Source: Mycolicibacterium moriokaense (GTDB taxonomy: Bacteria; Actinomycetota; Actinomycetes; Mycobacteriales; Mycobacteriaceae). Taken from it: a DNA stretch of 64,000 nucleotides. Made by a program: the position numbers and the translations under genes. Position 1 is the first letter of the stretch. Every line of letters starts with the position of its first letter. Shown one piece after another: positions 28,188 through 37,551 of the stretch. Location: NCBI RefSeq assembly GCF_003347205.1, contig NZ_QQBJ01000028.1, positions 1-64,000 of the forward strand, written 5' to 3'. Below the pieces are notes generated by a model, which was not told the origin of the DNA, did not search any database, and was given only the letters and a program-made list of their open reading frames with translations.

Positions 28188-29550
28188 GGCAGACCTCCTT
28201 CGTCGGCGCGCCGATTTCGCCGCGCGCCCACCGCGCCGCCGCGGCGGCGCCCGTCAACTGCACGGACCCGCCGACGGCCATCGCGACCTGCGGGCCCGCG
28301 GCGGCCATGGCACCACCCAACACCGCCACACCGACAGTGATACCCGTCAACCGGGCCAGGTTCACCACGCTGGATGCCAGGCCCGCCCGCCATAGCGGCA
28401 CGGCCGCCATCGCCAGTCCGACAGCGGGGCCCGTGTTGAGCGCCAGGCCGACACCGGCGAGCACGAACGACAGCTCCAGCTGCCACACGTCGGCGCTCGG
28501 CCCCACCCGTGCATAGAGCAGGAGGCCGGCGGCCATCAGGCACAGGCCCGCGGTCATCGGCAGTCGCGGCCCGATCCGTTTCGCTGCTGTGTTGACCAAG
28601 GGGATGAACAACAGATACGTCAGGGGCATCGGCAGGAACCAGAACGCGGTGGCCAACGCGCTCGCACCCCGTTGTTGTTGGAACACGAAGCTGTTCACCA
28701 GCAGCAGTCCGTAGATGCCGAACGTCATGGTGAATGTCGCCAGGAGCGCGGCCGTCAGCCTGGGACTTCGGAACAGGTCAAGGGGCAGCATCGGCTGAGC
28801 GCGGCGATGCTGGGTCAGCGCGAACGCCCCGATCGCGACGACCGCGGATGCGGCCAGCACGACCACCCAGGCGCGAGGTGTCGAGCGGCCCTCGACCAGT
28901 ACGCCCGTCAACGCCGCCAGACCCACAACCGCCAGCGTCTGCGCCCACACATCGATGCGCGCAGCGTCGTCGTCTCGGGATTCGGGCAGGTGGCGAATGG
29001 TCATGAGCAGCGCGACCAACCCGACCGGAATGTTGAGCCAGAAGATGTAACGCCAGCCGAGGGTGTCGGTCAGCACACCGCCGAGGATGGGGCCGATCGC
29101 GGTGCTCAACGCGGCGGCCATCGCCCATGCTGCCGTGGCTCGCGCCCGTTCGGCGGGGCCGGGGAACGCGGCTGCGGCGATGGCCAGGCCCTGTGGCAGC
29201 ATCAGCGCCGCACCCACGCCCTGCACGGCCCGCGCAACCAACAGGGCGGCCAGTGACGGCGCTGCCGCGCACGCCAGCGAGGCGAATACGAAGACCGACA
29301 GCCCGATTCGCAGCAGTTTGCGCCTGCCGAACCGGTCGCCGAGTAACCCCGAAGTCAACAGCCCCGCGGCGAAGGTGATGTTGTAGGCATCGATCGTCCA
29401 TTGCGCACCCGAGATACCCCCGCCGAGGTCGGTGCGGACGGCGGGCAACGCGAGGTTGATGGCATTGGCGTCGATCAGGCCGACGAAGAGCCCCAGATAC
29501 GCCGACACCAGGGTCAATGCCGCGCCGAGGGTCGGCCTGCCGGTGTCCAT
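28180..29550 (-). CDS. MFS drug-efflux-type transporter (DHA2 family)
   Basis: This 456-aa polytopic protein has the MFS motif GLLGDRFGRRKLL between helices 2 and 3 and the antiporter motif C-like GPILGGVLTDTLGWRYIFWLNIPVG (in two parts, about residues 145-170). About 14 hydrophobic segments fit the DHA2 (EmrB/QacA) group. It probably exports a hydrophobic compound using the proton gradient. The ATG at 29550 follows a short AT-richer spacer. Together with the overlapping ArsR gene it forms a small resistance-type unit at the right end of the accessory block. Confidence 0.88.
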   Translation of the reverse strand: MDTGRPTLGAALTLVSAYLGLFVGLIDANAINLALPAVRTDLGGGISGAQWTIDAYNITFAAGLLTSGLLGDRFGRRKLLRIGLSVFVFASLACAAAPSLAALLVARAVQGVGAALMLPQGLAIAAAAFPGPAERARATAAWAMAAALSTAIGPILGGVLTDTLGWRYIFWLNIPVGLVALLMTIRHLPESRDDDAARIDVWAQTLAVVGLAALTGVLVEGRSTPRAWVVVLAASAVVAIGAFALTQHRRAQPMLPLDLFRSPRLTAALLATFTMTFGIYGLLLVNSFVFQQQRGASALATAFWFLPMPLTYLLFIPLVNTAAKRIGPRLPMTAGLCLMAAGLLLYARVGPSADVWQLELSFVLAGVGLALNTGPAVGLAMAAVPLWRAGLASSVVNLARLTGITVGVAVLGGAMAAAGPQVAMAVGGSVQLTGAAAAARWARGEIGAPTKEVCHV

Positions 29551-29593
29551 ACCAGGACGTTAAGCGCGAAATGGTTCGACGCCGGTCGAACGG

Positions 29594-30841
29594 TCAGCGG
29601 TCGGGCAGCGCGTGCTCGACGATCAGGCGTCGCGGATGTGGTTGGCGCTCGCCGCGTTTCGCCGCCAGATACACCTGAGCGGTCTCGCTGCCGACGGTGT
29701 GCCAGTCGAAGTCCGATGTCAGCCGTTCCCGTGCGGCGATCGCGCGTTGCTGCGCGGCCTGCGGGTCATCGAGAACGTCCCGCACGGCGGCCGCCAGTGC
29801 GCCGATGTCGCGCGGCGGGAAGGACATTCCGGTCTGCCCGTTGATCACGGCCTCGCCGAGGCCGCCGACGTCCGAGGTGACCAACGGCGTGCCCGTCGCC
29901 GCCGCCTCCAGCGCCACGATGCCGAACGGCTCGTAGTGGCTGGGCAGCACCGCGGCGTCCGCGCTGTGCAGCAACGCCACCAGCCCCTGGTGGTCCACGC
30001 GCCCGACGAACGTGACGGCCTTGCGCACCTTGTGCTTTCGGGCCTGCTCGAGCAGCCACTCGTACTGCGTGCCGTCGCCCGCGACGGTCAGCGTGGTGCC
30101 CGGATGGGTGCGCCTGATGCGCGGCAGGGCCGCGATCGCATCGTGAATGCCCTTCTCGTACTCCAGCCGGCCCAGGTACAGCAACTGGGCGGGACCTTTA
30201 CGTGGCCGGCGCCGTGCGAAGGGCCACAGGCCGGCGTCGATTCCATTGCGGATGACCCTGATCTCCGCGAGGCCGGGGCCGAAGAGTTCGGTGATCTCGT
30301 CGCTCATCGACCTCGAACACGTGATGAGCGAATCGGATTCGCGCACCAGCCAGGACTCCACGGCGTGCACCTGACGGCTGATCGGCCCGGACACCCATCC
30401 CGAATGCCTGCCCGCCTCCGTTGCATGGATGGTGGAAACCAGTGGCACATCGAAGAATTCGGCCAGCGCGATCGCGGGGTGGGCGACCAGCCAGTCATGG
30501 GCGTGCACGACGTCGGGCCGCCACGACTTGGATCGCCTGCCCGGGGACTTGATCGCCAGCCCGGCCCGCGTCATCGAATGGCCCATCGCCAGGGTCCACG
30601 CCATCATGTCGGTGCCGAATTCGAACTCGTGCGGGTCGTGGGCGGCGGCGACGACGCGCACGCCCTCGCTGACCTCGTCGGTGGACGGATGGGTGCTCGG
30701 GTCGGTGTTCGACGGCCGGCGACTGAGCACCACGACCTCGTGCCCGGCGGCGGCCAGCGCTGTCGCCAACTGATAGACGTGTCGACCGAGGCCGCCGACC
30801 ACCACCGGCGGGTACTCCCACGACACCATCAGGATCTTCAT
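29594..30841 (-). CDS. GT4 glycosyltransferase, alpha-1,4-glucosyltransferase of MGLP synthesis (Rv3032-like)
   Basis: This 415-aa retaining GT-B glycosyltransferase has the N-terminal acceptor loop SWEYPPVVVGGLGRHV, the nucleotide-binding half with LLYLGRLEYEKGIHDAI, and the GT4 E-x7-E motif in YEPFGIVALEAAATGTP. It aligns by context and motifs with Rv3032 (414 aa), which elongates alpha-1,4-glucan used for glycogen and methylglucose lipopolysaccharide. The ATG at 30841 is the family start. In this genome a 70-bp palindromic repeat sits in the gap to the GH57 gene upstream (30842-30932), so coupling to the other MGLP genes may be looser. Confidence 0.92.
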   Translation of the reverse strand: MKILMVSWEYPPVVVGGLGRHVYQLATALAAAGHEVVVLSRRPSNTDPSTHPSTDEVSEGVRVVAAAHDPHEFEFGTDMMAWTLAMGHSMTRAGLAIKSPGRRSKSWRPDVVHAHDWLVAHPAIALAEFFDVPLVSTIHATEAGRHSGWVSGPISRQVHAVESWLVRESDSLITCSRSMSDEITELFGPGLAEIRVIRNGIDAGLWPFARRRPRKGPAQLLYLGRLEYEKGIHDAIAALPRIRRTHPGTTLTVAGDGTQYEWLLEQARKHKVRKAVTFVGRVDHQGLVALLHSADAAVLPSHYEPFGIVALEAAATGTPLVTSDVGGLGEAVINGQTGMSFPPRDIGALAAAVRDVLDDPQAAQQRAIAARERLTSDFDWHTVGSETAQVYLAAKRGERQPHPRRLIVEHALPDR

Positions 30842-30857
30842 CGGCCACTCGCTCTTC

Positions 30858-30927
30858 GCGAGCGTGCGCAAAATGCCATCAGTTCGCGGCGTGTTGCTGT
30901 GCAAACACGCACGTTCGCGGTGCAAGG
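30858..30927 (-). repeat. Palindromic intergenic repeat, family 1, copy 2 (inverted)
   Basis: Read on the minus strand this begins ccttgcaccgcgaacgtgcg and ends gcgcacgctcgc, matching 13389-13460. It fills nearly the whole space between the glycosyltransferase and GH57 genes. The two copies are in opposite orientation and enclose the accessory block plus the glycosyltransferase gene. Confidence 0.8.
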
Positions 30928-30932
30928 GGAGT

Positions 30933-32462
30933 TCATGGCCGGGGGAGCCTTCGGGCGTCGAGTGCGCCGAACAGGCCGTCGGCCCGATTCCATCCGGCCG
31001 CCAACTTCTCGGCCTGTGCCCGTCGGCCCGATGCGAGGGCGCCGGCGATCTCGCGGGTGGCGTGCGCATGCAGGTGGGCGCGGTAGCGCGCGTAGTCGGC
31101 CGCGGAGTCCTTGCTCACCATGAACGGCCAGTCGCTCGACACGGTCAACAACGTCTCCCGCAGGATCTGATCGGCGACCGCGTCGCGCGCGACCGGGGCC
31201 CCCACCGACGCGTCCTGCTCGAACGCCTTGTCCACCGTGGAGAGCGCGGTGTCGACGACTTCGGTGTTCAACTGCACCAGGTCGGAGACCTTCGCACCTG
31301 ACCACACCGACCAGTCCTTGCCGGAACCCCAAGAGCTGGGCGGCAATTCGACGGGGTTGCCGGTGAAACCGGCTGCGACGGCGTCGGACAGCGTGCCGAC
31401 TTGGATTCCCGCGGCGGGCAGCGCGCGCAGCACGCGCTCCAGCCATGTCGGGCCCTCGTACCACCAGTGGCCGAACAGTTCGGTGTCGAAGGCGGCGATC
31501 ACGTGCGCCGGGCGGCCGATCCGTTCGCTCTCGCCGATCAGCCTCCTGCGCACGACGTCGACGAAGTCGGCCACATGTCCGTCGACCGCGTGCTCGGCGC
31601 GCGCGGGGTCATAGGGCGCCTTGGCGTCCGAAGGAACGTTGCGCCCCGTCACGCGTGCCGGTTTCAGGCCGGTGACGTGGTCGTAGGTGTGGAAGTCGCG
31701 GTATGCGGCGTGGCCCGGATATCCGGACTTCGGCGACCACACCCGGTAGCTGACCGACAGATCGCGACCGAAGGCGACGACGTCGGACTCGCCGACAGGG
31801 CGACCGAGCGCCGTATCCCCGTGCAGCGACGGTCCGTCCACCATGAAGTGCCCGACACCTGCTGCGGCGTAATCGATTTCCATCCCCGGGGCGTACGCGC
31901 ACTCGGGTGCCCAGATCCCTCTCGGGGTGTGCGCCAAGCGCTGGTTGGCATCGGCGAGGCCCTCGCGCAGCGCGAACTCGCGCAAGCGCGAATTCAGCAA
32001 CGGCTGGAACGGATGCGACAACGGCCCGCCGAGCAGTTCGATCGCCTCGGCGTCGATCAACTGGCGCAGCAGCGGACTGGCGCCGTGCTGCCACAGCGTG
32101 GTGAACTCCTCGACCTCGCGGTCGGCTTCGGAGAGCTCGCGAATGCCGAACTCGCGCAACGGCTCCGGCAGTGTGGTGGCCTCGTGGGCGCGCAGCCGCC
32201 AGTTGGCCAGCCAGTGATGCATGCCGGTGAGGCAGTAGGGGTCGTCCAGCTGCGCGGTGACGACCGGGGTCATGCCGAGCGTCAGCAGATGACGCCGGTC
32301 CTCGTCGACCAGTCGACGCAGCACCCTCATCAGGGGCAGGTACGCGGCCGACCACGACTGGTACAGCCATTCCTCCCCGACGGGCCAGCGGCCGTGATGG
32401 GCCAGCCACGGCAGGTGCGTGTGCAGGACGAGGGTGAACAGCCCCGGGACCGGTTCAGTCAC
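30933..32462 (-). CDS. GH57 glycoside hydrolase, putative alpha-glucan branching enzyme (Rv3031-like)
   Basis: This 509-aa GH57 protein shows the conserved regions in order: LVLHTHLPWLAHHG, GIWAPECAYAPGMEIDY (nucleophile Glu) and IAAFDTELFGHWWYEGP (acid/base Asp). A helical C-terminal domain runs from about residue 400. This is the Rv3031 family, proposed to add alpha-1,6 branches to the glucan backbone of MGLP. The start is taken as GTG 32462, overlapping the methyltransferase stop as GTGACTGA; the family sequence (PGLFTLVLHTHLPWL) begins right after. An upstream ATG would lie deep in the neighbouring gene. Confidence 0.9.
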   Translation of the reverse strand: MTEPVPGLFTLVLHTHLPWLAHHGRWPVGEEWLYQSWSAAYLPLMRVLRRLVDEDRRHLLTLGMTPVVTAQLDDPYCLTGMHHWLANWRLRAHEATTLPEPLREFGIRELSEADREVEEFTTLWQHGASPLLRQLIDAEAIELLGGPLSHPFQPLLNSRLREFALREGLADANQRLAHTPRGIWAPECAYAPGMEIDYAAAGVGHFMVDGPSLHGDTALGRPVGESDVVAFGRDLSVSYRVWSPKSGYPGHAAYRDFHTYDHVTGLKPARVTGRNVPSDAKAPYDPARAEHAVDGHVADFVDVVRRRLIGESERIGRPAHVIAAFDTELFGHWWYEGPTWLERVLRALPAAGIQVGTLSDAVAAGFTGNPVELPPSSWGSGKDWSVWSGAKVSDLVQLNTEVVDTALSTVDKAFEQDASVGAPVARDAVADQILRETLLTVSSDWPFMVSKDSAADYARYRAHLHAHATREIAGALASGRRAQAEKLAAGWNRADGLFGALDARRLPRP

Positions 32463-33243
32463 GCCGCACCGCGATCGCCACCAGATCCAGGCTCTCGTCG
32501 ATGTCGCGCTCACCGGCGTCGGTCAGGTCGAAATCGTCGACGCCGACCGACGCGACATCGGCGAGAAGCTCCGCTGGCCACGGCGCATCGGCCAACGCGC
32601 GAGCGACCTGCGCGTCGATGATCGAACCGCCGTGTTTGGCGTCCAACTCGGCCAGGGTGCGGCCGTGGAAGACGCCCTGCATTGACTCGAGGGTGAAGCC
32701 GGCGGACTGCAGCAGTTCGGTCAGCTCGTCGGCGTTCAGCTCACGGGTGTGGAACGGGTTGATCGGCGTATCGCGGCCGGGGGAGAAGGTGATCCGGTTC
32801 GGCGTGGACATCAGCAACAGACCTGACGGCCGCAGCACCCGCAGGCATTCGGCGACGAATTGTGGTTGATCCCACAAATGCTCGATGACCTGGAAGTTCA
32901 CCACAACGTCGACGGACCGGTCGGGCAGCGGCAACGTCGCCAGGTTGCCGTGCCGCGTGTCCACCCGCGGGTAGCGCGCACGCACGTGGGCCACGGTGGC
33001 CTCGTCGTAGTCCAGCGCGATCACCCGCCGCGCGACGTCGGCGATCAGGTCGGCGCCGTACCCCTCGCCACAGCCTGCCTCGAGCACGTCGCGATCGACG
33101 CAGCGGTCCAGTAACCGCTGGTAGACCACCTCGTGGCGGCGGAACCAGTAGTTTTCCTCGGCCAGACCCGGAATCGTGCGCTCCCCGGTCAATGGCAGAG
33201 CACCCTCCGGTCCGGCCGGACCGTCGGTAACAAATGAGCTCAT
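32455..33243 (-). CDS. SAM-dependent methyltransferase of the MGLP cluster (Rv3030-like)
   Basis: This 262-aa class I methyltransferase has motif I LEAGCGEGYGADLIA (about residues 55-69), acidic ALDYDEATV, PDRSVDVVVNFQVIEHLWDQP and the post-motif LRPSGLLLMSTPNR. It matches Rv3030, which is associated with methylation of glucose residues in methylglucose lipopolysaccharide. It is the first gene of the leftward MGLP set (methyltransferase, GH57, glycosyltransferase) and overlaps GH57 by eight bases. The promoter must lie in the 221-bp gap shared with the divergent etf genes. Confidence 0.9.
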   Translation of the reverse strand: MSSFVTDGPAGPEGALPLTGERTIPGLAEENYWFRRHEVVYQRLLDRCVDRDVLEAGCGEGYGADLIADVARRVIALDYDEATVAHVRARYPRVDTRHGNLATLPLPDRSVDVVVNFQVIEHLWDQPQFVAECLRVLRPSGLLLMSTPNRITFSPGRDTPINPFHTRELNADELTELLQSAGFTLESMQGVFHGRTLAELDAKHGGSIIDAQVARALADAPWPAELLADVASVGVDDFDLTDAGERDIDESLDLVAIAVRRD

Positions 33244-33375
33244 TGCAAAAGGCAGGCTAACCCAGGACGCCGGTCGGTGGCCGGTTCGCCGACGGTTGGG
33301 GCTTGATCCGAGCGGTTAAGGGGAAGTCAGAGCACAAACTTCGACCAGCTATGGTGTTCGTGCGAACCACCTCAA

Positions 33376-33391
33376 GTTACCGGCGAGTAAC
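33376..33391. promoter_or_regulatory. Palindrome in the Rv3030/etfB divergent region
   Basis: gttac-cggcga-gtaac is a 5-bp-arm inverted repeat about 75 bp upstream of etfB. The form resembles TetR-type operators seen near mycobacterial lipid genes, but I cannot assign a regulator. Confidence 0.4.
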
Positions 33392-33438
33392 ATGGTGGCT
33401 ACTGCTTCGAACGTGGTAATGGAGGCCGACCGGCGGTC

Positions 33439-33452
33439 TCCTCCGAGGAGGA
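33439..33452 (+). promoter_or_regulatory. Hairpin covering the etfB ribosome-binding site
   Basis: tcctcc-ga-ggagga is self-complementary and contains the etfB Shine-Dalgarno sequence (GGAGGA, 33447-33452) 12 bp before the ATG. Pairing with the preceding TCCTCC would hide the ribosome site, so translation could be tuned by structure. It is short and could be chance. Confidence 0.4.
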
Positions 33453-33464
33453 CGAACAAGACTC

Positions 33465-34256
33465 ATGACGAACATCGTGGTCCTGATCAAACAGGTCCCT
33501 GACACGTGGTCGGAACGCAAGCTGACCGACGGCGACTTCACGCTCGACCGCGAGGCCGCAGACGCCGTACTGGACGAGATCAACGAGCGCGCAGTCGAGG
33601 AAGCGCTGCTGATCAAGGAGAAAGAGGGCGGCGAGTCGACGGTGACCGTGCTGACCGCCGGTCCCGAGCGCGCGACCGAGGCGATCCGCAAGGCGCTGTC
33701 GATGGGCGCCGACAAGGCCGTGCACCTGCTCGACGAGGGGCTGCACGGGTCGGACATGGTCCAGACCGGGTGGGCGCTGGCGCGCGCGCTGGGCACGATC
33801 GAAGGCACCGAGCTGGTCATCGCCGGCAACGAGGCCACCGACGGCACCGGCGGGGCTGTGCCCGCGATCATCGCCGAGTACCTGGGCCTGCCCCAGCTGA
33901 CGCACCTGCGCAAGGTCACCGTCGAGGACGGCAAGGTCATCGGCGAGCGCGAGACCGACGACGGGTTGTTCTCCCTGGAGGCGACGCTGCCCGCGGTCGT
34001 GAGCGTCACCGAGAAGATCAACGAGCCGCGCTTCCCGTCCTTCAAGGGCATCATGGCCGCCAAGAAGAAGGAAGTCACGACGCTGACCCTGAGCGAGATC
34101 GGCGTGGAGGGCGATGAGGTCGGCCTGGCGAACGCGGGGTCGAAGGTGTTGTCGTCGACACCCAAGCCGCCGAAGACCGCAGGCGAGAAGGTCACCGACG
34201 AAGGCGACGGCGGCACCAAGGTCGCCGAGTACCTGGTTGCTCAGAAGATCATCTAA
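33465..34256 (+). CDS. etfB: Electron transfer flavoprotein beta subunit
   Basis: This 263-aa small ETF subunit (FixA) carries AMP and helps transfer electrons from acyl-CoA dehydrogenases to the ETF:quinone oxidoreductase. It begins with TNIVVLIKQVPDTWSERKL. It keeps the family signature around KALSMGADKAVHLLD and GNEATDGTGGAVPAIIAEYLGLPQ, which forms the AMP site. The C-terminal arm (KKKEVTTLTLSEIG to the end) reaches over the alpha subunit. The gene precedes etfA by 37 bp, as in M. tuberculosis fixA-fixB (Rv3029c-Rv3028c). Confidence 0.95.
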   Translation: MTNIVVLIKQVPDTWSERKLTDGDFTLDREAADAVLDEINERAVEEALLIKEKEGGESTVTVLTAGPERATEAIRKALSMGADKAVHLLDEGLHGSDMVQTGWALARALGTIEGTELVIAGNEATDGTGGAVPAIIAEYLGLPQLTHLRKVTVEDGKVIGERETDDGLFSLEATLPAVVSVTEKINEPRFPSFKGIMAAKKKEVTTLTLSEIGVEGDEVGLANAGSKVLSSTPKPPKTAGEKVTDEGDGGTKVAEYLVAQKII

Positions 34257-34293
34257 CCCCGCCAATCCCTCAGACACATAAGGCAAACAACTC

Positions 34294-35250
34294 ATGGCTG
34301 AAGTACTTGTGCTCGTCGAGCACGCCGAAGGTGCCATCAAGAAGGTCACCTCTGAACTCATCACCGCCGCGCGCGTCGTCGGCGAGCCGTCGGCCGTCGT
34401 GATCGGCAAGCCCGGCACCGCCGACCCGCTGGTCGACGGCCTCAAGGCGGCCGGCGCGGCCAAGATCTACGTCGCCGAGTCCGACGACGCGGAGAACTAC
34501 CTGATCACCCCATATGTCGACGTGCTGGCCTCGCTGGTGGAGTCGGCATCGCCCGCCGCTGTGTTGCTGTCCTCGAACGCCGACGGCAAGGAGATCGCGG
34601 GTCGGCTGGCCGCCCGGATCGGCTCAGGCGTGCTCAGCGACGTCGTCGACGTCAAGGAGGGCGCCAAGGGCATCCACTCCATCTTCGGCGGTGCGTTCAC
34701 CGTCGAGGCGGAGGCCACCGGTGACGTCCCGGTCATCACCGTGCGCGGCGGAGCCGTGGACGCCGAGCCCGCGGACGGCGCAGGCGAGGTCGTCACCGTC
34801 GAGGTGCCTGCCCAGGCCGAGAACGCCACCAAGATCACCAAGCGGGAGCCCGCGGTGGCCGGCGACCGTCCCGAGCTCACCGAGGCCACGGTCGTGGTCT
34901 CCGGTGGCCGCGGCGTCGGAAGCGCCGAGAACTTCACCGTCGTCGAGGAACTGGCGGACTCGCTGGGCGCGGCCGTCGGCGCATCGCGTGCCGCGGTGGA
35001 CTCGGGCTACTACCCGGGCCAGTTCCAGGTGGGCCAGACCGGCAAGACCGTGTCGCCGCAGCTCTACATCGCATTGGGCATCTCCGGCGCGATCCAGCAC
35101 CGCGCGGGCATGCAGACCTCCAAGACGATCATCGCGGTGAACAAGGACGAAGAGGCGCCGATCTTCGAGATCGCCGACCTCGGCATCGTCGGCGATCTGT
35201 TCAAGGTCGCCCCGCAGCTGACCGAGGCGGTCAAGGCCCGCAAGGGCTGA
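34294..35250 (+). CDS. etfA: Electron transfer flavoprotein alpha subunit
   Basis: This 318-aa large ETF subunit (FixB) has an N-terminal domain with [17 protein letters not shown] and a C-terminal FAD-binding domain. The latter shows [14 protein letters not shown] (about residues 205-218), [43 protein letters not shown] (read in parts) and [24 protein letters not shown], the ETF-alpha signature region. It forms a heterodimer with EtfB. The ATG at 34294 follows an aagg-containing spacer. This is the last backbone gene before the polyol locus. Confidence 0.95.
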   Translation: MAEVLVLVEHAEGAIKKVTSELITAARVVGEPSAVVIGKPGTADPLVDGLKAAGAAKIYVAESDDAENYLITPYVDVLASLVESASPAAVLLSSNADGKEIAGRLAARIGSGVLSDVVDVKEGAKGIHSIFGGAFTVEAEATGDVPVITVRGGAVDAEPADGAGEVVTVEVPAQAENATKITKREPAVAGDRPELTEATVVVSGGRGVGSAENFTVVEELADSLGAAVGASRAAVDSGYYPGQFQVGQTGKTVSPQLYIALGISGAIQHRAGMQTSKTIIAVNKDEEAPIFEIADLGIVGDLFKVAPQLTEAVKARKG

Positions 35251-35319
35251 CCCGTCGCGCGATTCGCGCATAGCCCGGGCGCGTCCACGTCGACTTCCTG
35301 CTCAACGTAGGGTGGCGGC

Positions 35320-36801
35320 GTGGACGTGCTGCTGGGCATCGACATCGGCACCGGAAGTACCAAGGGCGTGCTGGTGGACGCCGCAGGCACCGTGTTGTCC
35401 TCCGAGACCATCGCCCACGCCATGGATCTCCCGCGGCCCGGATGGGCCGAGATGGACGCCGAGGCCGTCTGGTGGGCAGAGATCTGCACCATCGCGGGCA
35501 GGCTGACGGCGCAGATCCCGAAGGGCGCGGTCCTCGTCGGCGCGTGCGTCAGCGGCGTGGGTCCGTGCCTGGTGTTGTGCGACGACGCGCTGCGCCCGCT
35601 TCGCCCGGCGATCATGTACGGCGTCGACACCAGGGCGGCCGCCGAAATCGATTCGCTGACAGCGGAGTTGGGCGCCGACGAGATTCTGGAGAAAGCGGGA
35701 ACCGCGCTGTCCAGCCAGGCGGTGGGGCCGAAGCTGGAATGGGTCCGCCGCCACGAACCCGAGGTCTTCGAGAAGGCCACGCGGTGGTTCGGGTCGAATT
35801 CGTACATCGCCGCGAAACTCACCGGCGAGTATGTGCTGGATCATCACACCGCCAGCCAGTGCGATCCCCTGTACGCCACTCGCCACTTCGAGTGGAACAC
35901 CGAATGGGCGCAACGCATCTGCGGTCATCTGCCGCTGCCCAGGCTGGTCTGGCCCGCCGACATGGTGGGCAGCGTGCACGCGGAGGCGGCGGCGGCAACG
36001 GGCATCCCGGTCGGCACGCCCGTCATGGCAGGCACCGTCGACGCCTATGCCGAGGCATTCTCGGTCGGCGTCCGCAATCCCGGCGATCAGATGCTGATGT
36101 ACGGCTCGACCATGTTCCTGGTCCAGGTGATCGACAGCTACCACAGTGACCCGGCCCTGTGGACGACGACGGGCGTCGAGCGCGACTCGCTGGTGCTGGC
36201 CGCGGGCACGTCCACGGCGGGCAGCATGGTCAACTGGCTTCAGAACGTCACCGGCGGTGCGGATTTCGATGTCCTGATGGCTGAGGCGCAGGCTGTTCCG
36301 CCGGGCAGCGAGGGGCTGTTGGCGTTGCCGTACCTGGCGGGTGAGCGCACGCCGGTCTTCGATCCGCTGGCCCGCGGAGTCTTCGCCGGGCTGACGCTGC
36401 GTCACGGTCGTGGGCACCTGTTCCGCGCCGCCTACGAGGGGATCGCGTTCGGCATCCGCGAGATCCTCGAGCGTTTCGACGACGCCCACACCGGGCAGCG
36501 CACCGTGGCTGTCGGTGGTGGGCTTCGCAGCCCGATCTGGGCCCAAGCGGTCAGCGACGTCACCGGCCGGGTCCAGCAGGTGCCCGAGCAGGCGATCGGC
36601 GCCAGCTACGGCGACGCGCTGCTCGCGGCGATCGGCAGCGGGCTGGTGCCCGCCGAGACCGACTGGGCCAAGATCTCACGCGAGATAACGCCCGACGCGC
36701 GCTACCGCGAACTCTACGACGACCTGTACTCCACCTGGCTGCAGCTCTATCCGAGCACCCGCTCGCTGGTGCACCGACTGGCCGATCAGCCCATCGTGTA
36801 G
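35320..36801 (+). CDS. FGGY-family kinase of the polyol locus (xylulokinase-like)
   Basis: This 493-aa sugar kinase has the ATP-site start [29 protein letters not shown] (WxDxR-like region), GYAEAFSVG-type central motif as [24 protein letters not shown] (in parts), [21 protein letters not shown] (FGGY signature 2) and [12 protein letters not shown]. The substrate may be a ketose made by one of the nearby dehydrogenases, such as L-erythrulose or xylulose, but this is inference. The start is GTG 35320. Its end overlaps the convergent SDR gene by 16 bp. The M. smegmatis threitol locus, as I recall, relies on a DhaK-type kinase, so this gene's place in the pathway is open. Confidence 0.87.
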   Translation: MDVLLGIDIGTGSTKGVLVDAAGTVLSSETIAHAMDLPRPGWAEMDAEAVWWAEICTIAGRLTAQIPKGAVLVGACVSGVGPCLVLCDDALRPLRPAIMYGVDTRAAAEIDSLTAELGADEILEKAGTALSSQAVGPKLEWVRRHEPEVFEKATRWFGSNSYIAAKLTGEYVLDHHTASQCDPLYATRHFEWNTEWAQRICGHLPLPRLVWPADMVGSVHAEAAAATGIPVGTPVMAGTVDAYAEAFSVGVRNPGDQMLMYGSTMFLVQVIDSYHSDPALWTTTGVERDSLVLAAGTSTAGSMVNWLQNVTGGADFDVLMAEAQAVPPGSEGLLALPYLAGERTPVFDPLARGVFAGLTLRHGRGHLFRAAYEGIAFGIREILERFDDAHTGQRTVAVGGGLRSPIWAQAVSDVTGRVQQVPEQAIGASYGDALLAAIGSGLVPAETDWAKISREITPDARYRELYDDLYSTWLQLYPSTRSLVHRLADQPIV

Positions 36802-37550
36802 CCGCCGTCGACCGGAACGTCGACGCCCGAGATCATGCTGGCCGCGTCGGACGCCAGCCACAGCACGGTGTCGGACACCTCGCGGGGAACCGCGAAGCGG
36901 CCCAGTGGGATACGCGCGATCATCGGGGCGGACTTCTCCTCCTCGCCCCACACCCGCTTGCCCATCTCCGTCAGCACCACCGTCGGGCACACCGAATTCG
37001 CCCTGATGCCGTGTGCGCCGAGTTCGCGAGCCAGCACCTTGGTCGCCATCACCAGCCCGGCTTTGGATGCGCAGTACGCGTAGTGGTCGGGCAGCGGTGC
37101 CAGGGCGGCCGCCGAGGCGACCGTGATGATCGCGCCGCCCGTGCCCTGCTCGACCATGGCCTTGCCCACCGCGGAGGCCAACAGCGCGGGGGCGCGAAGG
37201 TTGACCGCAATGGTCGCGTCGAACAAGTCGGGATCGGTGGCGGTGGCCGGCTGTGGATGCGAGATTCCCGCGTTGTTGACCAGGATGTCCAGCCCGCCGA
37301 AGGCGGCGACCGCGACACGCGCCAGGCTGGCGGGCCCGTCGGGCTGAGCGAGATCAACTGCCGCGGTACGGATTTCGACGCCGAACTCGTCGGTGAGCGC
37401 ACTGCGCATCGCCGCCAGGTCCGCCTCGTCGCGGCCGCTGAGGACCAATGTTGCTCCCGCGGCGGCGAAGGCCCTGGCGATGTCGGCGCCGATTCCCTTG
37501 GTGGCGCCGGTGATCAGGGCCCGCTTGCCGTCGAGCCGAACGGCCGTCAT
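36786..37550 (-). CDS. dthD: SDR dehydrogenase, probable D-threitol dehydrogenase
   Basis: This 254-aa classical short-chain dehydrogenase has the NAD(P) motif TGATKGIG (about residues 14-21), LVNNAG, the catalytic Ser in VASAAA, YCASK (Tyr and Lys) and the C-terminal [15 protein letters not shown]. The full sequence and its position next to a SorC regulator, a zinc dehydrogenase and a polyol importer match what I recall of DthD from M. smegmatis, which oxidises D-threitol to D-erythrulose. It starts 2 bp from the end of the regulator gene and is co-transcribed with it. Confidence 0.82.
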   Translation of the reverse strand: MTAVRLDGKRALITGATKGIGADIARAFAAAGATLVLSGRDEADLAAMRSALTDEFGVEIRTAAVDLAQPDGPASLARVAVAAFGGLDILVNNAGISHPQPATATDPDLFDATIAVNLRAPALLASAVGKAMVEQGTGGAIITVASAAALAPLPDHYAYCASKAGLVMATKVLARELGAHGIRANSVCPTVVLTEMGKRVWGEEEKSAPMIARIPLGRFAVPREVSDTVLWLASDAASMISGVDVPVDGGYTMG

Positions 37551-37551
37551 G

